Shown: positions 1 through 8,222 of the stretch, piece after piece
Position numbering within the stretch: position 1 is the first letter of the stretch
Layout of the letters: the number at the start of each line of letters is the position of its first letter
Assembly (NCBI GenBank): GCA_046724665.1
Contig: JBKOWZ010000290.1
Span: 1-13,846 of the forward strand
Reading direction: 5' to 3'
DNA from: Actinocrinis sp046724665
Lineage (GTDB): Bacteria > Actinomycetota > Actinomycetes > Streptomycetales > Catenulisporaceae
Length of the DNA stretch: 13,846 bases
The notes under the pieces: generated by a model
Told to the model about the DNA's origin: nothing
Database searches by the model: none
Seen by the model: only the letters and a program-made list of their open reading frames with translations
Program-made: the position numbers and the translations under genes

Positions 1-68
1 GCCCCAGCACCCTTCCTACTGCGTCCGCCACACCTGCTGTGTATCCGACCGTTGGGATGCGTTACCGG

Positions 69-431
69 CTACTGCGCGATGTCCCGGCGCAGTGCGGTCG
101 CGCCACCGAGGTAGACGTGCTGTATCTCCTGCTTCGAGCGCGGGGTCTCGACGTGCGCCAGGATGCGCACCACCCGCGGCAACGCCCCGGGCACCGCGAT
201 CTCCGTCGCGCACAGCAGCGGGGTGTCCACCAGGCCGAGCTCGCGCGCGGCCAGCGCGGGGAACTCGCTGGTCAGGTCCGGCGTGGCGGTGAAGACCATG
301 GAGATCACGTCGTCCGCGGTGAAGCCGTTCGCCTCGAACAGCGCGGTGACCAGATCGGCGGTCGCCTTGAGGACGAGCTGCCGCTCGTCCGCGTCCACCT
401 GCACCGCTCCGCGCACTGCGCGCACCGCCAT
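69..431 (-). CDS. aroH: Chorismate mutase, AroH type
   Basis: Monofunctional chorismate mutase, converting chorismate to prephenate at the branch to phenylalanine and tyrosine; cytosolic, trimeric in the Bacillus subtilis AroH family. The 120-residue length is typical. Comparison with remembered B. subtilis AroH shows its active-site residues kept with an offset of at most one: R7 and R63, then C74 and E77 in the LLCATE stretch, R89, Y107 in QHVYL, and R115. A GTG nine bases upstream (440) is in frame but lies inside the GGAGAGG ribosome-binding sequence, whereas the ATG at 431 sits 8 nt after it, so I chose the ATG. The gene is divergent from pyrG and has its own candidate promoter. In Streptomyces, as I recall, it precedes the prephenate dehydrogenase gene, which would lie just beyond the left edge. 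Family assignment is secure. Confidence 0.95.
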   Translation of the reverse strand: MAVRAVRGAVQVDADERQLVLKATADLVTALFEANGFTADDVISMVFTATPDLTSEFPALAARELGLVDTPLLCATEIAVPGALPRVVRILAHVETPRSKQEIQHVYLGGATALRRDIAQ

Positions 432-496
432 CGCGGCCACCTCTCCGCCGGCCCTGCTTCTGCCGCTCAGTCGTCGTCCGCCGATCGGTCCAGGTC

Positions 497-527
497 AGCC
501 TAGTGCCGACAGTCCGCCACCCGCCAA
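497..527 (-). promoter_or_regulatory. Candidate aroH promoter
   Basis: Read on the minus strand: TTGGCG (527-522), a 19-nt spacer, then TAGGCT (502-497), which fits the actinobacterial TANNNT -10. Transcription would start near 490 and give a leader of about 60 nt before the aroH ATG. The spacer is slightly long. The same TAGGCT hexamer occurs upstream of ald. Confidence 0.4.
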
Positions 528-552
528 CGCCGGAACGGACCGTCTCAGCAGC

Positions 553-590
553 CGGTCACCGGCCGCGGCCCGCCGAGCCGGGCGGTCACC
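553..590. repeat. Two CGGTCACC boxes 30 bp apart upstream of pyrG
   Basis: CGGTCACC occurs at 553-560 and again at 583-590, exactly 30 bp start to start, or about three helical turns. The first copy is the core of an 11-bp palindrome, CCGGTCACCGG (552-562). The pair lies between the divergent aroH and pyrG promoters and could be a regulator site; this is a positional inference only. Confidence 0.3.
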
Positions 591-634
591 CGAAAGGGCA
601 AGATGACGGGTCAGGCAGCTCAGCAATCAGCTGT

Positions 635-640
635 TAAGCT
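635..640 (+). promoter_or_regulatory. Candidate pyrG -10 element
   Basis: TAAGCT fits TANNNT. Transcription would start close to 647-649, that is, at or next to the in-frame GTG at 649. I see no convincing -35 hexamer 17-18 nt upstream. The transcript could be leaderless from GTG 649, or have a leader of about 60 nt if translation begins at TTG 709. Confidence 0.4.
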
Positions 641-708
641 GGTAGCCCGTGGATGACCGGCCGTTCCCCACCCGGCCAATCGCTCGTAACGACCACGGGA
701 GCCCCACG

Positions 709-2403
<1,695 letters not shown>

Positions 2404-2414
2404 CATTCGCCGAC

Positions 2415-3077
2415 ATGCCTTCTGACACACCCTCAACTGAAGTGGCGCCGATCCTGGCGGACAGCCCGGAGCAGTGGCCGGTCGAGCAGCGCGACGACCT
2501 CGCCGTCGGCGGGATCACCACGTACCGGCGCGACCGGGTGCGGATGCCTTCGGGGAAGGCGCACAGTCGCGAGTTCATCCTGCACTCGGGATCGGTGGCC
2601 GTGCTCGCCCTCGACGGCGAGGACAACGTGCTGGTCATCACGCAGTACCGGCATCCGGTGGGCATGCGCCTCGTCGAACTGCCGGCGGGCCTGCACGACC
2701 GGCGGCGGCAGGGCGAGCCGCCGCATGAGGCCGCGGTGCGCGAGCTGTGGGAGGAGACCGACCTGCGGGCCGCCGACTGGCGTGTGCTCGCGGACTTCTT
2801 CAACAGCGCCGGCTCCTCCGACGAGGCGACCCGCGTGTATCTCGCGCGCGGGGTCAGCGAGGCGGACGGCGAGCCGCACGTGCGCGAGGAGGAAGAGGCC
2901 GACATGGAGCGGCACTGGGTCCCGTTCGACGACCTGCTCCAGGCGGTGTTCGACGGCCGGGTCACCACCGCGGCGACCGTGATCGGCGTGCTGGCGCTGG
3001 CGGCGGCGCGTTCCCGGCCGGGCGGCCTGGACGCGCTGCGGCCGGTCGATGCGCCGTGGGCGGCGCGGCCGTTCTAG
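2415..3077 (+). CDS. Nudix hydrolase, ADP-ribose pyrophosphatase-like
   Basis: Probably hydrolyses ADP-ribose or a related nucleoside diphosphate compound to AMP plus a sugar phosphate; cytosolic and Mg2+-dependent. The 220-residue length, the sheet-forming GSVAVLALDGEDNVLVITQYR segment and the ELPAG entry into the Nudix box match the ADP-ribose pyrophosphatase group. The box itself is G92, eight residues, E101, seven residues, R109-E110-L111-W112-E113-E114-T115-D116-L117. The metal-binding REXXEE core is intact, but the first loop is longer than the standard five residues and the late glycine is aspartate. The ATG lies 11 nt after the pyrG stop with no clear ribosome-binding site, so translation is probably coupled to pyrG. 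This Nudix gene next to pyrG is a conserved actinobacterial arrangement. Substrate is inferred from family resemblance only. Confidence 0.9.
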   Translation: MPSDTPSTEVAPILADSPEQWPVEQRDDLAVGGITTYRRDRVRMPSGKAHSREFILHSGSVAVLALDGEDNVLVITQYRHPVGMRLVELPAGLHDRRRQGEPPHEAAVRELWEETDLRAADWRVLADFFNSAGSSDEATRVYLARGVSEADGEPHVREEEEADMERHWVPFDDLLQAVFDGRVTTAATVIGVLALAAARSRPGGLDALRPVDAPWAARPF

Positions 3078-3102
3078 TGCCGTGGCAGCCACGGCACTAG
3101 AA
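3072..3102. terminator. Perfect 15-bp palindrome spanning the Nudix stop codon
   Basis: TTCTAGTGCCGTGGC (3072-3086), one A, then its exact reverse complement (3088-3102). In RNA this folds to a 14-bp stem with a three-base loop. It includes the Nudix gene's last sense codon and stop. No U-tract follows, so it may act as a U-less terminator, as a 3'-end stabilising hairpin, or as a protein-binding palindrome. Confidence 0.55.
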
Positions 3103-3135
3103 CTTCGGTAGTTGCCTTAGCATTCGCAACACAGG

Positions 3136-3175
3136 GCGGCTCTTCGCCATCGAAACAAAGGCGAAGAGCCGCTTT
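3136..3175 (+). terminator. Intrinsic terminator after pyrG-Nudix
   Basis: GCGGCTCTTCGCC (3136-3148), an 11-nt A-rich loop, then the exact reverse complement (3160-3172), followed by TTTCT. This 13-bp GC-rich stem with a short U-run is the best terminator in the window and closes the pyrG-Nudix transcript 59 nt after the stop codon. Confidence 0.75.
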
Positions 3176-3216
3176 CTCCACGAAGCAAGAGCTTGGGTAC
3201 GACACTCCGTCGGCGG

Positions 3217-3246
3217 TTGCGATAATCCTGACGCAGCATGTAAGGT
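3217..3246 (+). promoter_or_regulatory. Candidate ald promoter, distal
   Basis: TTGCGA (3217-3222), an 18-nt spacer and TAAGGT (3241-3246) resemble a vegetative-sigma promoter. Transcription would start near 3253, leaving a leader of about 120 nt before the ald GTG. A second TANNNT hexamer, TAGGCT at 3278-3283, has no good -35 and could be an alternative start about 85 nt from the gene. Nothing else is evident in 3176-3373 apart from a small GAGAG/CTCTC hairpin near 3340. Confidence 0.4.
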
Positions 3247-3373
3247 CCGGCCGCCGCCACCGCGGGGCGCGCGTGGCTAGGCTCTTAGAGGTCAGGCGGT
3301 CGGATTTTCCGGTGCGGCCGCGGTTTCCCAGGAGAGCTTCCTCTCATCCGCGCGAAGGCGAGGACGATTCGCC

Positions 3374-4489
3374 GTGAAGGTCGGTATCCCCCGCGAAGTC
3401 AAGAACCACGAGTACCGGGTCGCGATCACCCCGGCGGGTGCGCACGAGCTGACCCGGGCAGGGCACCAGGTGTTCGTCGAGGCCGGGGCCGGGGTCGGAT
3501 CCTCCATCCCGGACGCCGACTTCGCCGCCGCCGGAGCCGCGATCCTGCCCACCGCCGACGAGGTGTGGGCCGAGGGCGACCTGATCCTGAAGGTCAAGGA
3601 GCCGGTCGCGAGCGAGTACCACCGCATCCGCCGCGACCAGACGCTGTTCACCTATCTCCACCTCGCCGCGTCGCGCGAGTGCACCGACGCGCTGCTCAAG
3701 GCCGGCGTCACCGCGATCGCGTACGAGACGGTGCAGCTGCCGAACGGCGCGCTGCCGCTGCTCGCCCCGATGTCGGAGGTGGCCGGCCGGCTGGCCCCGC
3801 AGGTCGGCGCGTACAACCTGATGCGCTTCTCCGGCGGCCGCGGCGTGCTGCCCGGCGGCGTGCCCGGCGTGGCCCCGGCCCGGGCCGTCGTCATCGGCGC
3901 GGGCGTCTCCGGCTGGCACGCCGCCACGATCGCGGCGGGCATGGGCTTCGAGGTGACCCTGCTGGACCGGGACCTGGCCAAGCTGCGCGAGGCCGACCGG
4001 GTCTTCGGCAACCGGATCAGGACCCTGGCCTCCAACGCCTTCGCGCTGGAGCAGGCGGTGCTGGAGGCCGACCTGGTGATCGGCGCGGTGCTGATCCCGG
4101 GGGCGAAGGCGCCGAAGCTGGTGAGCAACGAACTGGTCTCGCGGATGAAGCAGGGCTCGGTGCTGGTGGACATCGCGATCGACCAGGGCGGCTGCTTCGA
4201 GGACTCCCGGCCGACCACGCACGCGGAGCCGACGTTCCCGGTGCACGGCTCGGTCTTCTACTGCGTGGCGAACATGCCGGGCGCGGTGGCGAACACTTCG
4301 ACGTACGCGCTGACCAACGTGACGCTGCCCTACGCGCTGGAGCTGGCGAACAGGGGCTGGCGGGAAGCCTGCCGCGCCGACCACGCGCTGGCGCTGGGCC
4401 TGAACACGCACGCGGGCGAGCTGACGTACGCTCCGGTCGCCGACGCGCACGGCCTGCCGTCGCTCAAGCTCGACGAGGTCCTCGCCTGA
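3374..4489 (+). CDS. ald: Alanine dehydrogenase
   Basis: NAD-dependent oxidative deamination of L-alanine to pyruvate and ammonia, reversible; used for alanine catabolism and, in actinobacteria, for redox adaptation; cytosolic hexamer in the family. The 371-residue length is normal. Residues known from Mycobacterium tuberculosis Ald fall at identical numbers: R15 and K75 (pyruvate binding), catalytic H96 and D270. The Rossmann motif VIGAGVSG lies at 173-180 and the NAD ribose-binding Asp is D198. The GTG start has GAGGA 9 nt upstream and begins directly with MKVGIPREVKN, as in homologues. The gene is a single unit with its own candidate promoter and converges on a membrane-protein gene, sharing a terminator hairpin with it. 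No Lrp/AldR-type regulator is adjacent. Confidence 0.97.
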   Translation: MKVGIPREVKNHEYRVAITPAGAHELTRAGHQVFVEAGAGVGSSIPDADFAAAGAAILPTADEVWAEGDLILKVKEPVASEYHRIRRDQTLFTYLHLAASRECTDALLKAGVTAIAYETVQLPNGALPLLAPMSEVAGRLAPQVGAYNLMRFSGGRGVLPGGVPGVAPARAVVIGAGVSGWHAATIAAGMGFEVTLLDRDLAKLREADRVFGNRIRTLASNAFALEQAVLEADLVIGAVLIPGAKAPKLVSNELVSRMKQGSVLVDIAIDQGGCFEDSRPTTHAEPTFPVHGSVFYCVANMPGAVANTSTYALTNVTLPYALELANRGWREACRADHALALGLNTHAGELTYAPVADAHGLPSLKLDEVLA

Positions 4490-4503
4490 CCCGCCCCGAA
4501 TAG

Positions 4504-4547
4504 ACGTTTGTGGCGCGCACCCCTCGCGGGGTGCACGCCACAAACGT
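4504..4547. terminator. Bidirectional hairpin between ald and the membrane-protein gene
   Basis: Two 20-nt arms (4504-4523 and 4528-4547) enclose a TCGC tetraloop and pair everywhere except position 4516 with 4535. That pair is C-A in plus-strand RNA but a G-U wobble in minus-strand RNA, so the stem is continuous only for minus-strand transcripts. No U-tract is present on either side, as is common in actinobacteria. It lies 14 nt after the ald stop and 12 nt after the stop of the convergent gene. Confidence 0.7.
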
Positions 4548-4559
4548 TCGAATCGCCGA

Positions 4560-5117
4560 TTACTGCGGCGGCTGCTGCCAGGGGCCGGGGTTCGGCTGGT
4601 CCTGGGACGGATAGCCGGCCTGCGCGCCCGGGTTCGCCTTGAACGCGTCCGCGAAGTTGTTCACGCTGCCGCCCGCGGCGGTGAATCCGAGATAAGAGAA
4701 CACCGTCGCGGCAATTCCGAGGATCAGACCGATGTACGTTCCGAAGTCCGCCCCGGCGTCGATAAAGGCCTTCGCCTCGGCCGGGACCGACGGATAGGTC
4801 AGCCAGCGGATCAGAATGATGATCGTGGCGAGCAGCGCGACCGAGCCGAACGCCGCGTAGCCGCCCCGCACCGCGACCGACTTCCCGAACGCGGGCAGCG
4901 CGATGAGCGCGCCGACCGCCACGAGCAGCAGCAACGGGAACCAGCCGCCGACACCGACGCTCCAGGCGTTGTCGCTCGCGCTGCCGCCGACGCCCGCGAG
5001 GCCGGCCAGCGAGCCCTTGACCGACGCCGAGTACCACGGCAGGAAACTGTCGATGAACGCGAGCAGGCCGATTATCGCGAGGACGCGCTCGTTACGCCCG
5101 AGCTTCGTCAGATCCAT
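4560..5117 (-). CDS. Small four-helix membrane protein of unknown function
   Basis: I do not recognise a characterised family. The 185-residue protein has a short cytosolic-looking start (MDLTKLGRNERV), then four predicted membrane segments at about 12-28, 57-76, 86-104 and 125-145, and ends in a hydrophilic tail rich in proline, glutamine and asparagine (about 155-185). The FLPWYS motif just after the first helix is common in uncharacterised actinobacterial membrane proteins. ATG 5117 was chosen because GGAGG lies 5 nt upstream; an in-frame ATG at 5129 would place that site inside the gene. Codon use looks slightly less GC-biased than in the neighbours around 4680-4830. It converges on ald and diverges from the parA group. 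I cannot assign a role. Confidence 0.75.
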   Translation of the reverse strand: MDLTKLGRNERVLAIIGLLAFIDSFLPWYSASVKGSLAGLAGVGGSASDNAWSVGVGGWFPLLLLVAVGALIALPAFGKSVAVRGGYAAFGSVALLATIIILIRWLTYPSVPAEAKAFIDAGADFGTYIGLILGIAATVFSYLGFTAAGGSVNNFADAFKANPGAQAGYPSQDQPNPGPWQQPPQ

Positions 5118-5691
5118 GTACCCCTCCATAGATGCGCGCCGACCGGCGTCAGCGAGCAGCCCGCCTATCCCGAGCGGGTTGCCATACTTCTACAGCTTGC
5201 AGGCGGTTTCCGATAGTGGTCGTGAGCGAACCGTGCCCTTAAGTGCGGTCAGAGATCACTGGTCGGCGGCGGCAACGCCGGTATTTCCGCCGATTCCGAC
5301 GTCTGATGTCGGACGAGTCGGCTTCACAGGGTGCGCGGCGCGTCGCACGCGGTCGTTTCTGACGCGCCGACAGCAGGCCGCGCCCGCTTGGCGATGATGA
5401 TTTATCGACGAATACTCGCCGCGTCCGCGCGCGTTGCGCCACTGGAGCGACCCCCGCCTTGCTGTAATTGGAGGATCGCGCCTAGAGTCGCACTGTCACC
5501 ATGGCGTCAGGGCGATGAATACATAGGTCGACAATTGACGCTTCCTCGGTGGACACTGCTGTGGGGGCACCGTCGGGGGGCCTCGCCCCGCACACGCACT
5601 TTGGGAGGATGGCCGGCAGGTGAGCGAATCCACATACGCCGACACTCGCACGGCGGCGCTCGCCGGAGGGAGCGGTCGAGGAGGAACGGTT
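5118..5691. other. 574-bp stretch without a convincing gene
   Basis: No reading frame here looks coding. It is less GC-rich than its surroundings. Visible structure: a GNRA-loop mini-hairpin (CGGCG-GCAA-CGCCG, 5267-5280), a 6-bp inverted repeat TCCGAC/GTCGGA (5295-5313), a 9-bp inverted repeat CGGCGCGTC/GACGCGCCG (5336-5344 and 5361-5369), a short CGGGG/CCCCG hairpin (5574-5590) just before the parA start region, and a candidate promoter at 5459-5488. The stretch must hold the promoters of both divergent genes, but it is longer than that requires. I see no xerD remnant in it. Confidence 0.6.
5459..5488 (+). promoter_or_regulatory. Candidate promoter of the parA-scpAB group
   Basis: TTGCTG (5459-5464), an 18-nt spacer and TAGAGT (5483-5488, TANNNT) form the best promoter-like pair upstream of the ParA gene. 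Transcription would start near 5495, giving a leader of roughly 125-200 nt depending on the start codon used. A TTGACG at 5535-5540 has no matching -10. Confidence 0.45.
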
Positions 5692-6693
5692 GTGACCAGC
5701 GGTCCGTGGACCGGCGACGTCGAGATCGACGACCCGTACGGCATCGACGACGAACTGCGCTTCGAGGACGGCTTCGATCCGGACGCGGAGATAGAGCCGG
5801 ACCCGGAGTACGCGGCCACGCTGGCTCCCGACCCGGCGACCCAGCGGCGCGAGCGGGTCGGGCCGACCGGCCGGCCGATGCCGCGCTTCCCGGCCCCGCG
5901 CCCCGCGATGGACCACGGCCCGGCGAAGATCATCGCGATGTGCAACCAGAAGGGCGGGGTCGGCAAGACCACCTCGACCATCAACCTGGGCGCCGCGCTG
6001 GCCGAGTACGGGCGCAAGGTGCTGCTGGTGGACTTCGACCCGCAGGGCGCGCTCTCGGTCGGCCTCGGGGTCAACCCGATGGAGCTTGACCGCACCGTCT
6101 ACAACCTGCTGATGGAGCGGGGCGTCAACCTCGACGACATCCTGCTCAAGACGGTCACCCCGGGGATGGACCTGCTGCCGAGCAACATCGACCTGTCGGC
6201 GGCCGAGGTGCAGCTGGTCACCGAGGTCGCCCGGGAGTCCTCGCTGGCGCGCGCGCTCAAGCCGGCGCTGTCCGAGTACGACTTCGTCATCATCGACTGC
6301 CAGCCCTCGCTCGGCCTGCTCACCGTCAATGCCCTGACGGCGGCGCACAGCGTGATCGTCCCGCTGGAGTGCGAGTTCTTCGCGCTGCGCGGGGTGGCGC
6401 TGCTGACCGAGACGATCGAGAAGGTGCGCGAGCGGCTCAACCCGGAGCTGGAGCTCGACGGGATCCTGGCGACGATGTACGACGCGCGCACGGTGCACAG
6501 CCGCGAGGTGCTGGCCCGGGTGGTGCAGGCGTTCGGCGACCAGGTGTTCCACACGGTGATCGGCCGCACGGTGCGCTTCCCGGAGACCACCGTGGCCGGC
6601 GAGCCGATCACGTCGTACGCGTCGAGCTCCGTCGGCGCGGCCGCGTACCGCCAGCTCGCCAGGGAGGTGCTGGCGAGGTGCCCCGCCGAGTGA
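5692..6693 (+). CDS. ParA/Soj-family ATPase
   Basis: Member of the ParA/MinD P-loop ATPase superfamily, which dimerises on DNA in the ATP state. Seen here: deviant Walker A KGGVGKTT (87-94), VDFDPQG (from residue 113), and Walker B VIIDCQPSLG (from residue 199, Asp202). The ATPase domain starts near residue 79. Before it lies an acidic, aspartate/glutamate-rich tail of about 75 residues. GTG 5692 has AGGAGG with a 7-nt spacer and was preferred; GTG 5620 would add 24 residues behind a poorer site. The ParA-like gene beside scpA in Corynebacterium glutamicum encodes PldP, a division-site protein, so this is probably the non-parAB paralogue rather than the origin-segregation ParA. No ParB is adjacent; the next gene may supply the partner. 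Confidence 0.9.
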   Translation: MTSGPWTGDVEIDDPYGIDDELRFEDGFDPDAEIEPDPEYAATLAPDPATQRRERVGPTGRPMPRFPAPRPAMDHGPAKIIAMCNQKGGVGKTTSTINLGAALAEYGRKVLLVDFDPQGALSVGLGVNPMELDRTVYNLLMERGVNLDDILLKTVTPGMDLLPSNIDLSAAEVQLVTEVARESSLARALKPALSEYDFVIIDCQPSLGLLTVNALTAAHSVIVPLECEFFALRGVALLTETIEKVRERLNPELELDGILATMYDARTVHSREVLARVVQAFGDQVFHTVIGRTVRFPETTVAGEPITSYASSSVGAAAYRQLAREVLARCPAE

Positions 6694-7202
6694 GGATGCC
6701 GGCCGCAGACGAGCTGTTCCGTCCGACCGGCGCGGGCTCCGGCGCGCACGGTCCCGGCGGGATAACCGGTCCGGGGCTGTCCGCGGTGGGCAGTTCGGCG
6801 CTCGCGCCGCGCCCGGGAGCGGACCGGCTGCGCGCCGTGCCGGACCCGGTCGAGGAGGAGGAGCCGGGCGGCTTCGAGGCAGAGGACTACGGCTCGCCCT
6901 ACGAGGAGCCGCGTGCGCAGGAACCGCGCTCCCGCCAGGCGCGCACGCGCGCGAACGTCCGCCCGCGCGGCACCGCGTCGCGCGGCGCGACCGGCCGGGA
7001 GCGGCACGAGGAGAAGATCACCGTCTACGTCTCGCCGGAGGAGCTGCTCGACCTGGAGCAGGCCCGCATCGCGCTGCGCGCCGAGTACGGCGTCGCGGTG
7101 GACCGCGGCCGGATCGTGCGCGAGGCGATCGATCTGGTGCTCGCCGACTTCGCGGACAACGGCGACCGTTCGCTGTTGATCCGTTCGCTGCGGGGGCGCT
7201 GA
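6678..7202 (+). CDS. Small protein with C-terminal ribbon-helix-helix-like domain
   Basis: The C-terminal 62 residues (about 113-174) read as a ribbon-helix-helix DNA-binding fold: a strand (KITVYVS), a helix (PEELLDLEQARIALRAEYG), a turn, and a second helix (DRGRIVREAIDLVLADF). The first 110 residues are glycine, proline, charge and arginine rich and look disordered. The gene overlaps the end of the ParA gene. Three starts are possible: GTG 6678 (GGGAGG, 10-nt spacer; used here), GTG 6690 (GTGA overlap with the ParA stop), and ATG 6696. Overlap and shared strand imply co-translation with the ATPase. RHH proteins serve as centromere-binding partners of ParA in type Ib plasmid partition, so a ParA-partner role is a reasonable inference. 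I recall a gene of unknown function at this spot in Streptomyces. Confidence 0.8.
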   Translation: MPRRVRMPAADELFRPTGAGSGAHGPGGITGPGLSAVGSSALAPRPGADRLRAVPDPVEEEEPGGFEAEDYGSPYEEPRAQEPRSRQARTRANVRPRGTASRGATGRERHEEKITVYVSPEELLDLEQARIALRAEYGVAVDRGRIVREAIDLVLADFADNGDRSLLIRSLRGR

Positions 7203-7214
7203 GCTCCGGCGTAA

Positions 7215-7229
7215 TACAGTGGCGTTGTG
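7215..7229 (+). promoter_or_regulatory. Possible leaderless promoter at the scpA start
   Basis: TACAGT (7215-7220, TANNNT) is followed after 6 nt by the scpA GTG (7227). This is the geometry of actinobacterial leaderless promoters, and scpA has no Shine-Dalgarno sequence here. No convincing -35 is seen. Confidence 0.45.
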
Positions 7230-8222
7230 GATCGCGGCAGTGTGGAACCGACCGAGCCTGCGCCGACGGCGCCGGCTGACGTCGCGCCGCCTGCCGCCGA
7301 GGATGCGACACACGGCTCGGCGCCCGAGCCCGCGCCGGCCGGCACCGCCGGCGAGCCGCTCACCGCGCGCGGCAGCCGGGCAGGTGCGTTCCAGGTGCAC
7401 CTCGAGGAGTTCGAGGGCCCGTTCGACCTGCTGCTCAGCCTGATCGCCAAGCACAAGCTGGATGTCACCACGCTCGCGCTGTCCAAGGTGACCGACGAGT
7501 TCATCGCGTACATCCACGGCAAGGGCCAGGACTGGGATCTGGACCAGGCCAGCGAGTTCCTACTGGTCGCGGCGACGCTGCTGGACCTCAAGGCGGCCCG
7601 GCTGCTGCCCGCCGCCGAGGTCGAGGACGAGGAGGACCTGGCGCTGCTCGAGGCGAGGGACCTGCTGTTCGCGCGGCTGTTGCAGTATCGGGCGTACAAG
7701 CAGGTCGCCGCGGAGCTCGCGCAGCGCTACGCGCTCGGCTCGCTGCGGCATCCGCGCTCGGTGCAGCTGGAGCCCGCGTTCAAGGAACTGCTGCCCGAGG
7801 TCCTGATCAGTCTTTCGGTGGAGCAGTTCGCGGCGCTCGCGGTGCGCGCGATGACGCCGCGTCAGCCGCCGACCGTCTCGATCGAGCACATCCACCAGAT
7901 CCAGGTCTCGATCCGCGAGCAGGCGAACGTGATCGCGCAGAGGCTGCGCAAGCTGCGCACCGCGACCTTCCGCACGCTGATCGCCGACGCACCCGACACG
8001 ATCCACATCGTGGCCCGGTTCCTCGCGCTGCTCGAGCTGTTCCGGGAGAAGGCGGTCGGCTTCGACCAGGTCTCCCCGTTCGGCGAGCTGACGGTGCGTT
8101 GGACCGGCTCGGACGAGGGCGAGATCGAGCTCGACGAGGAGTTCGAGGGCGATCCCGCCGACCGGGATGAGCAGCCCTTGGCCATGGTTCCGGCGCAACG
8201 CACGCAGGAGGCGGCTGAATGA
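7227..8222 (+). CDS. scpA: Segregation and condensation protein A (kleisin)
   Basis: Kleisin subunit that bridges the two heads of the Smc dimer and recruits ScpB, giving the bacterial condensin that organises and separates replicated chromosomes. The family signature VHLEEFEGPFDLLLSLIAKH begins near residue 57, followed by KLDVTTLALSKVTDEFIAYI and EFLLVAATLLDLKAARLLP. The C-terminal winged helix includes LLELFREKAVGFDQVSPFGEL. The 331-residue protein carries a proline/alanine-rich tail of about 54 residues before the conserved domain, which is common in actinobacterial ScpA. The GTG has no ribosome-binding site but sits 6 nt after a -10-like hexamer, so initiation may be leaderless. The stop overlaps the scpB ATG (ATGA), implying coupled translation. 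smc is not in this window. Confidence 0.95.
   Translation: MDRGSVEPTEPAPTAPADVAPPAAEDATHGSAPEPAPAGTAGEPLTARGSRAGAFQVHLEEFEGPFDLLLSLIAKHKLDVTTLALSKVTDEFIAYIHGKGQDWDLDQASEFLLVAATLLDLKAARLLPAAEVEDEEDLALLEARDLLFARLLQYRAYKQVAAELAQRYALGSLRHPRSVQLEPAFKELLPEVLISLSVEQFAALAVRAMTPRQPPTVSIEHIHQIQVSIREQANVIAQRLRKLRTATFRTLIADAPDTIHIVARFLALLELFREKAVGFDQVSPFGELTVRWTGSDEGEIELDEEFEGDPADRDEQPLAMVPAQRTQEAAE

Noticed and set aside
1..10. GTG at position 10 on the minus strand, preceded by AGGAAGG, as the start of a prephenate dehydrogenase gene downstream of aroH.
   Set aside because: Only about three codons are inside the window, so nothing about the product can be seen; it is a prediction from gene order only.
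3111..3130. GTTGC/GCAAC inverted repeat as a Fur- or IdeR-type metal-regulator box.
   Set aside because: Arms are only 5 bp and the sequence does not match the known iron or nickel box consensus; it also lies after the Nudix gene rather than at a promoter.
5239..5260. AGTG...CACT inverted pair as a BldD-type operator.
   Set aside because: Only four bases per arm with a long spacer; too weak to separate from chance.
5609..5623. Five-codon mini-ORF (ATG GCC GGC AGG TGA) overlapping the GTG at 5620, as a leader peptide.
   Set aside because: The GGGAGG directly abuts the ATG with no spacer, so initiation there is unlikely; the real start is probably GTG 5692.
5118..5691. A riboswitch (for example c-di-AMP type) or tRNA gene in the long gap.
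   Set aside because: I found no conserved riboswitch core and no T-loop GGTTCGAATCC-like sequence or acceptor-stem pairing.
5331..6089. 252-codon plus-strand open frame across the upstream region and start of the ParA gene.
   Set aside because: Overlaps the ParA coding sequence in another frame, has no ribosome-binding site or domain, and turns into an Arg-rich shadow after 5690.
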